A stretch of DNA of 64,000 nucleotides from Haemophilus sp. C1 (GTDB lineage: Bacteria; Pseudomonadota; Gammaproteobacteria; Enterobacterales; Pasteurellaceae), in NCBI RefSeq assembly GCF_001276515.1, contig NZ_LDVZ01000003.1, positions 86,976-150,975 of the forward strand, written 5' to 3'. Below are positions 28,326-37,300 of this stretch, in pieces (the first letter of the stretch is position 1; each line of letters opens with the position of its first letter). Position numbers and translations under genes: made by a program. The notes below the pieces were generated by a model. It did no database searches. It was not told the origin of the DNA and saw only the letters and a list, made by a program, of their open reading frames with translations.

Positions 28326-31300
28326 ATGAACAAAATTTTCCGTGTTGTATGGAGTCAAGCGACTCAATCTTGGGTGGTCGTTTCAGAATTAACCAAAGCA
28401 CATAAAAAACAAAGTTCATCCAATGCACAAAAAAGTGCGGTTAATTTTTCAGGCAATTTTATTAAATCTTCAGCCATCGCATTGGCATTATTAAGTGGCC
28501 ATTCGGCTTATGCAGCTGAGGCTGCAAGTGGGTTGATTCAGATTAATTCAACAAAAGGGATAGCTACTGCAACAGGTAGCGACTCTATTGCTATTGGTAA
28601 CGATTCTAAGGCAATTGGAAATAATAATTCACTTGCTATTGGTCATAGTGCACAAGCAACAGGAAACGATGGAGCATTAGCAATAGGTAGAAACTCAAAA
28701 GCCGGTGGAAATAACGGTATAGCCTTAGGTAGAGAAGCTGAAACGACTGAAAATGATTCTATAGCCTTAGGTTATAAAGCGAAAGCAATAGGAAAGGATG
28801 GAGCATTAGCAATAGGTAGAAACTCAACAGCCGATGGAAAGAACAGTAGTATAGCCTTAGGTAGCGACTCAAAAGCCAGTGGAGAAAGCAATATAGCCTT
28901 AGGTTATCTAGCGAAAGCAGATAAAAATTTTGCTATAGCTATCGGTAAGGGTGCTAGTGCTCAAAAATTTAATAATGCTGTAGCTATTGGTGCAAACGCA
29001 CAAGCAAATGGTGCTACATCGTTGGCATTGGGAATGGAATCGAAAACTACAGGTCACGATAGTTATGCCATAGGCTACAGAAGTGAGACCATTGGAGACA
29101 CGTCAATAGCGTTTGGTCGACAAAGTACAGCAAGAGGAAAGTATGATATTGTTATGGGTGCAGAAGCTGAAACTCGAGATCAAGATGACCGTAAAGGTTA
29201 TAGTATTGCCATTGGTGCTGGTGCTATGTCGGGAACTAACAAACCTGGGAAAAATCTTAATGGTGGAGATGCTGGCGGTGTAGCTATTGGTACTGGTGCT
29301 TATACTGGGGTAAATAGAAATAATATTTCTTTAAACTCTGCTGTTGCAGTAGGGGCCGGTGCCGGTGCTGGATTTAGAAAGTTAGATAATAATGGTATGC
29401 CTGCGCAGAATGCTACAGATGTTGATAATAATGATGAAGTGCTGAAAAAAGCGTTTGGTGTTAAAAATGTTGCAGATTATCAAAAAATAGCAGGTGGTAC
29501 TAACGGATACACAAATGTAGATATTAATGAAGCCACAGCGTTAGGTCGTAATGCACGTGCTATAGGAGACCAATCTGTGGCAATAGGGGCTCAAACTATT
29601 GCTGGTATGGGTGCTATTGCATTAGGTGGAAATGATATTACTCAATTTGCAAATAAAAAATATTACAAATCAACCAAAGAAAATTTTGCTGTTACAGAAA
29701 CAATAGACCATAATCAAGATGCAAAAATATCAGATGACACGATTAGTGGTGCATATAATAGACTTGTTGGTACTGCGTTAGATACACAATATAAAGCGAC
29801 TTATGCACAAGATGGTTCAGTAGTATTAGGAGCACAAGCTCATTCAGGAACACCATTGGGAACGGCACTTGGTACGAATGCTTTAATACGTAAAGGTGCA
29901 TTTGGTGCAACAGCCATTGGTGCAGGTTCACAAGTTCAAGCTAATGCAGAAGCAGCGGTAGCAATTGGTATGGGATCTTTTGCCAATGGTAAGTATGCCG
30001 TAGCAGCAGGTACTGGGTCCCGGGCAGAATTAGGCGATATAGCTATGGGTTATAAAGCACAAGCCAGTGGTAAACAAGGTGCTATTGCTATTGGTCAATC
30101 TACGAATGCTCAAGGTGACTCATCTATTATGATTGGCGGTGCTAACATTTCTAATGCTGCGGCTCAAATTACTAGTTATAAAGCAGAACGAAAAAATCCC
30201 GATGGCTCTCATATGACCTATACAAAAGAGGTGACAGAACGTATTAATGGACAAGATGTAAAACGTACATATACGTTCGTATCTACAGAGAATAAGACGG
30301 GTAAAGTGGAAGATGCCTATGCTGAATTAACAGGCAAACCAATGAATGTAAAATCGTTAGATTATAATGACTCGAAGAATAGCAATGGACATGCCTCTAC
30401 CTCTATAGGTGTACATTCCTTAGCACAAGGTAATCTGGCTTCTGCTTACGGTGCTAGCTCTCGTGCAATAGCGATTGGCTCCTTAGCGTTGGGTACAGGT
30501 GCGATTGCAGATAGACAAAATGCAGTGGCTATTGGTACAGGATCTACAACGGACTTAGTAGGTACTCGTCAATTAGATGCGAGCTACGATAAATATGGTA
30601 ACTGGGTAGCTAGTGATTCTCCTGATGCGGTATATAAATTTAGATGGGCCGGCGGTATAAATACATCTGAAGGTGACGTAGTATCCTTTGGTAGCTCCGG
30701 CGCAGAACGTCAATTGAAAAATGTGGCGGCGGGTCGCGTGGCAGAAGATTCGACAGATGCCATCAACGGCTCACAGTTAAACTCCGTGGCGCGCAAAGTG
30801 GCATCCGGCTGGCAGATCGCCGGCAATGAAAAAACCAAAGTCGCCGGTATAGGCTCGGACGATCAGGTTAACTTCACCGACGGCAAGGGCACGACGGTAA
30901 CTGTAATGGCGCAGGACGCGGTAAAAGAAACCGTGACCGAAAACGGCAAACAGGTTGAAAAAATCAAAACCCCGAAAGGCGCGAACGTCAAATTTGATAT
31001 CAAAAATGCCGACGATTCTTTGGAAGTCGGCACAAACGGCGTGAAGGTCAAGACTTCAGATGGCATCGAGACCACGACAAACGGCATTAAGGTCAATACC
31101 GGCAAAGGCCTCAAAATTGATGCGGCTGATGGCAACAAAGTTGCGGTTAATACTGATGATAAAACAATCACTGTCAGCGATGATGGCACAGTGAAGGCTG
31201 TTGCAGGAACGATAGAAACGGTTACAGCTAAGAATAAAGTCACTGGTGAAAAAGTTGGTCAAGTACGTCCTGCTAAAGATGATAAAGGCAAACTGGCTAC

Positions 31301-34300
31301 AGTCGATGCGGTGGCAAATGCCGTCAACAATGCCGCGTGGAGCATTACGTCCGATACCGACGGCGGCAGCTTCGCAACGTCCGGTCATACCAAAACCACC
31401 GAAAAAATCAGCGCGGGCGGCAGCGTAACCTTTAAAGCAGGCAACAACCTGATAATCAAACAGGCAGGTACGGACTTTACCTACTCGCTCAATCCGATTT
31501 TGAACGGGCTGACATCGGCAGAGTTTAAAGGCACAGGTGAAAATGCGCCGATTACCAAACTGACCAATGCAGGCATTACGGTAACAACACCGGCAGATGC
31601 GGTTGCAAATACGCCGGAGAAAACGGTAACGCTGAATCAAGACGGCTTGAACAACGGTGGCAATGCGATTTCTAATGTGAAATCTAATCTTCCTGCTACT
31701 AAAAATAGCGACACTGCAAATACAGCAGCTGCGCCAAGTAATGCCACGAAAACTCAAGCAGTGCCAAATACAACGAATATGAAAGGCACAGATTATGTCA
31801 ATCCAAACAATGCCGCTACCGTGGGTGACGTATTAAATGCAGGTTGGAACTTGAAAGGCAAGGGCACAGCGGTTGACTTTGTAAAAGCCTACGATACTGT
31901 GGATTTTGTGGACGGTGATGGTACAACTGCGTCTGTTGAAAGCAAGGATGGTCAAACCTCGACCGTGAAATACAGTGTAAACACCACGACAATCAAGCCC
32001 GATACAGCTAATGCAGGTAAGGTTAAAGCAGAAGGAACAGGCAATACATTTGCAACAGCAGAAACTGTAGCAAGTGCGATTAATGATGCCTATTGGAAAG
32101 CAGCGGCTTCAGGTAATGGTGCAACAACGGATGTAGCAGACAATGTGAAAGCTGGTGATACGGTGACCTTTAAAGCAGGCAAAAACTTAACGGTTACACA
32201 CAACAATACGAATAAATCGTTTGAGTTTGCAACCACTGATACACCGGAGTTTAGCTCTGTTCAATTTGGGAATAATGGTCCGAAAATCACCCACGATGGT
32301 GATAACTTAAAAGTCACTAAAGCGGATGGCAAAAGCCCGACCAAAATCACCAACGTAGCTAACGGTAGCGATGGCAACGATGCTGTAAACGTAAGCCAAT
32401 TAAAAGCAAGCGGTTGGAAAGTTGCAGGAAATAGCAAAACTGAAGTTGACACCATCAATCCAAGCGAGCAAGTGAATTTCTTGAATGGTAGTGGCACAAC
32501 CGTAACTGTTGAAAAAGATAAAGGTGCAGACGGCAAAGAAAACGGCAACGTCAACGTGAAATACGATGTGAACGTTGGCAATGGTTTACAGAAAGATACG
32601 GCAAGCAATACTATTTCTGTAAAACCAGCGGATAGCACAATTACCGTTGGTACAGATGGCGTGAAAGTAAATACGGGCGATATTGCAACGGAATCAACGG
32701 GTAAGGCAACAACTGCATTAGATAAAGCGATTGCAGAAGCGACCAAGGAATTGGCTGAAGCGACCGAGGCTGGGGATGCTACTGCACAGCAAGCGGCACA
32801 AGCGAAACTTGATGCTGCAAATCAAGCAAAAACTGATGCGGGCAAACAGATTGCGACGGTAGAAAATGTCACTGAAGCCATCAACAAGGCGGGTTGGAAT
32901 GCCATTGCTGCTAAAACTGAAAATGGAGAGGTGTCAGGCGAAGCAGCGCAACTTGTGAAACCGGGCCAAACCGTTACATTTGAAGCAGATAAAAATGTCA
33001 AGATTGCTCAAAATGGAAGTAAATTCACATTCTCGACAAAAGATAATGTTGAATTTAAATCTGTCAAAGTCGGCGAAGAAAAAGACGGCAAAAAACCGGT
33101 CAGCCTGACAACCAGTGTGGCAACACCTGCCGATAATAATCAGACAGGAAAAGCCCCGACGACTGCGTTGAATATCAGCAGCGGCGAGGGTAAGGATGCG
33201 AAACCGACGCAAATTACAGGCGTAGGTTCGGTGTTGAATGCAACAACGGTTACAAGCGCGCCGGACGGCACCACGCCGACAACCCAACCGAAATTGGTTA
33301 ACCTCGGTACGGCACATAATCAGACGGCATTGGCAGACAATGTTTTAAACTCTGCCGCCACTGTACGCGATTTGGCAAATATGGGCTGGAAAGTTTCGGC
33401 AGATAAAGTAACCGGCGCAGACGATAAGTCATACAGTGATGTGGTGAGAAATGCGGACGAAGTGAAATTCGTCGGCAAAAACGCCGCCAAAGTATCGGGT
33501 AAAACCGAGAACGGCGTGCGCACTATTACCGTTGATGTGGAAGTGCCTGATGTTAAAACTGCCAAGCTGGTTTCCAGCACCGACGGTTCTGTGATTGCGC
33601 CGTCAACTGATCCCGCGCTCCAAAAAGCATTAAAAGATGCGAAAGACGAGTTGGCCAGATTGCCTGACACTGCAACTAAAGCGGAAAAAGAAGCGGCTGA
33701 GAATAAAGTCAAAGATGCCGAAACGGCATTAAATAATGCTTTGGATGATACAGGCGTTGCTACGGCTAAAAATGTTGCGGATATGATCAACAATTCCGGC
33801 TTTACGCTGAAAACTTCCGCTGACGAGGGCAAGAAAGATGCCGCATCGGCAGGCAGTGAAGTCATCAAACCGGGCAAAACCGTTGAAATGGTCGCGGGTA
33901 AAAACTTAACCGTGAAACAAGGAACTAACGGTAAAGTAACTTACAGCCTGAATCCGGAATTAATTAACCTGACCTCCGCCGAGTTCAAAGCCGACGGCAA
34001 ACCGACGGTGAAAATCAGTTCAGACGGCATTACCATTACGCCCGCTGCGCCGACGACCGGCGGTGAGCAAAAACCGAATGTTAGTCTGACCGAAAACGGC
34101 TTAAACAACGGCGGCAATGCGATTTCTAATGTAGCCGGCAACCTTGACGGCGCGAAAACCGGTACGACCGCGCCGACAACTTCAGCAATAAAACCGACCG
34201 CACTTACCGAAACCAATGCGGCAACCGTGGGCGATGTATTGAATGCAGGCTGGAACTTGCAAGAAAAAGGCGAGGCAAAAGACTTTGTCAAAGCCTACGA

Positions 34301-37300
34301 CACCGTAAACTTCGTACAAGGCGACGGCACGGACGTGTCTGTCAGCGTGTCTGCCGACAAGCAGACCTCGACCGTGAAATACAGCGTCAAAGCCGACGGC
34401 AACTCTTTGGAAGTCGGCGCAAACGGCGTGAAGGTCAAGGTTTCAGACGGCATCAAGACCACGGCGAACGGCATTGCCGTGAAAGCCGCCGATAAAACGC
34501 TTACGGTCGGCACAGACGGCGTAAAAGTCAATACAGGCGCGATTGCCGCAGCAAATGGCGGCGAAGACCAAACCGCCGATCGCGGCAAGGTAACCGTTAC
34601 CCCCAAAACCAAGGAAGACGGCAAACTGGAAACACAGGCGGAGGCAGAAACCCGCGCGGCTTCCGAGATTGCCACAGTGAAAAACGTTGCGGATGCAATC
34701 AACAGCGCGGCGTGGATTGCCAAAGTGGAAAACACGGACGACAGCGTGGATACGCCGACCGAAAACGATAAAGGCACGGCGGTCAAGGCGGGCGACACGT
34801 TGAACCTGAAAGCGGGCAAAAACCTGCGTGTCAACCACACCGGCGGCAACATTACCTTTGCCTTGGCGAAGGACATTACAGTTGAAACCGCCAATGTGGA
34901 AAACACGCTGACCATTGGCAAAGATAGGGCGAAAGTCAATATTGCAAGCAGTGCAAACGGTTTGACCCTCTCCGGCACGGAAACCGCCGCCGACGGCTCG
35001 ACAAACAACAACGCCCCAGTCTATCTGAACGGTATCAAGCCGACCCTGACCGACACCTTGGCGGGCAGCCCGACCACGAACATTACCGCCAACATTAATG
35101 CCACCGCCTATCACCGCGCCGCCAGCGTTCAAGATGTGTTAAATGCCGGTTGGAACATCCGGGGCGCGAAAAAGGCGGGCGGCGAGGTCGAAAACGTCGA
35201 TTTCGTCCGCACTTACGATACCGTGGACTTTGTCAGCGGCAATAAGGCGACGACGGATGTTACTGTTGCCGCAGAAGACGGCGGCAAACGCGCAGTCGTT
35301 ACCATTACCGCCAAAAACGACGCCGGCAGCATCACGACGGCGGGCGGCAAGGTTGTCGTCGGCACAAACGGGAAGGCAGACACCGACCCTAAAGCAGGGA
35401 ACAAAGTGGCAAAAACCGGCGATGTGGCAAACGCCATCAATCAGTCGGGATGGAAAACCAATGCGACCAAAATCAACGGTGCAGCGGCAACCAAGGCGGA
35501 CAAAACCCAATTAATCAACCCGGGCGATGCCGTCAATTACGAAAACGGCAACGGCACGGTTGCCAATGTGGAAGTTACGCAAGGTAAGGACGGCAATCCC
35601 GATACCGTCAGCGTGAAATACGATGTCAAAGCCGACGGTACGACCATTAAAGTGGGCGACGACGGCAAAGTTACAGCCGTAACGGGCACGATAGAAACGG
35701 TTACAGATAAGAATAAAATCGCTGGTGAAAAAGTTGGTCAAGTACGTCCTGTTGATGCTGATAAAGGCAAACTGGCGACAGTTGATGCGGTGGCAAATGC
35801 CGTCAACAGCGCGAAATGGTATGCGAAGGCAACCAACACAGATGAAGAGATTAAAGATAAGGATAAAACCAATGACACAACAGGCGAAGGCATTGCCGCA
35901 GGCGATGAAGTAACCTTCACGGCAGGCAAAAACCTGCGTGTCAAACATACCGGCAAAAACTTTACCTTTGCCACTGTGGAAACGCCCGAGTTTGAAGGCT
36001 TGAAACTGGTTCAAGGCGGCAACACCGTCAATATCGCGCCGACTGCAAATGGTTTGAGCTTCAGCCGTCCTGCCGCAACGGCGGGCGGGAAGGGACAGCC
36101 AGTCACCCTTGGCGGCATAAGCAGCGGTTTGGAGAAATTCGACGCTGCCGATCCGAAAACCGAGGGGCTCTTGAACCTCAATAAAACCGAAGCTGGCAAG
36201 ACCGAACCGACAGTAGGCGACAATACCGCCGCCACCGTGGGCGACTTGCGCGGTATGGGCTGGGTGCTTTCTGCCGATAAGGAAACAGACAATCCCGACA
36301 AGACTTACAACGCGCAGGTAAAAAATGCCGAAGAAGTGAAATTTGTCGGCAAAAACGCCGCCAAAGTATCGGGTAAAACCGAGAACGGCGTACGCACCAT
36401 TACGGTAGACGTGGATCACCAGCTTGCGACGAATAATTCGGTCAAACCGGTGGAATATACCAAGAAAGACGGAACAAAAGTCTATCCGAAAACCGTGACC
36501 AAAGATGACGGCACGACGGAAACCAAGTTTTATCCGAATGCCGACGGTACGGGAGACGAAGTGCCAGCAGACGATGTAATCGTTTCGGTCAACGGCGCGA
36601 ACGGCACGAAATCTCCGACCACCTTGTCGAATGTTAAATCAAACCTTCCCGAAACCCGCAATACGGCGGATGCCGGCAAACCGGCAAGCAAATCGCAATC
36701 CGCCCCGACAATCGGCACGGCGGACGGCAATGTGAATGCGAACAACGCCGCTACCGTGGGCGACGTGTTAAACAGCGGCTGGAACTTGAAGGGCAACGGA
36801 AGTGCGGTTGATTTTGTCAGGGCGTATGACAGCGTGAACTTTGTAAACGGCAAGGGAACGACGGTCAGCATCGAAACCGACGGCAAGGAAAGCCGGGTGA
36901 AGGTGGATGTGGATACGGGTGTAATCACTGCGGAAACCAAAGACGGTAAAGCTACGGGTAAAGTTGCAGGTCCGGTTGCTAATGCTGCGGATTTATCGAA
37001 AGCAATCAAAGATGCTCAAGATGAATTGGCGAAAGCAGTAGATGAACAGGCTAAGAAAGCGGCTCAAACTAAACTTGATACGGCAAATAAAGCGGCAGAT
37101 GAGGCAGGTTTGAACAAAGTTGCAACCGCTCAAAATGTTGCGGATATGATTAACAACTCCGGCTTTACGCTGAAGACTTCCGCCACTGCTGCCGCCGACA
37201 ATCTGACTGCCGACAATACCCTGAAGAACGACGGGGAAGTCATCAACCCGGGTAAAACCGTTGAAATGGTTGCGGGTAAAAATCTAACCGTGAAACAGGA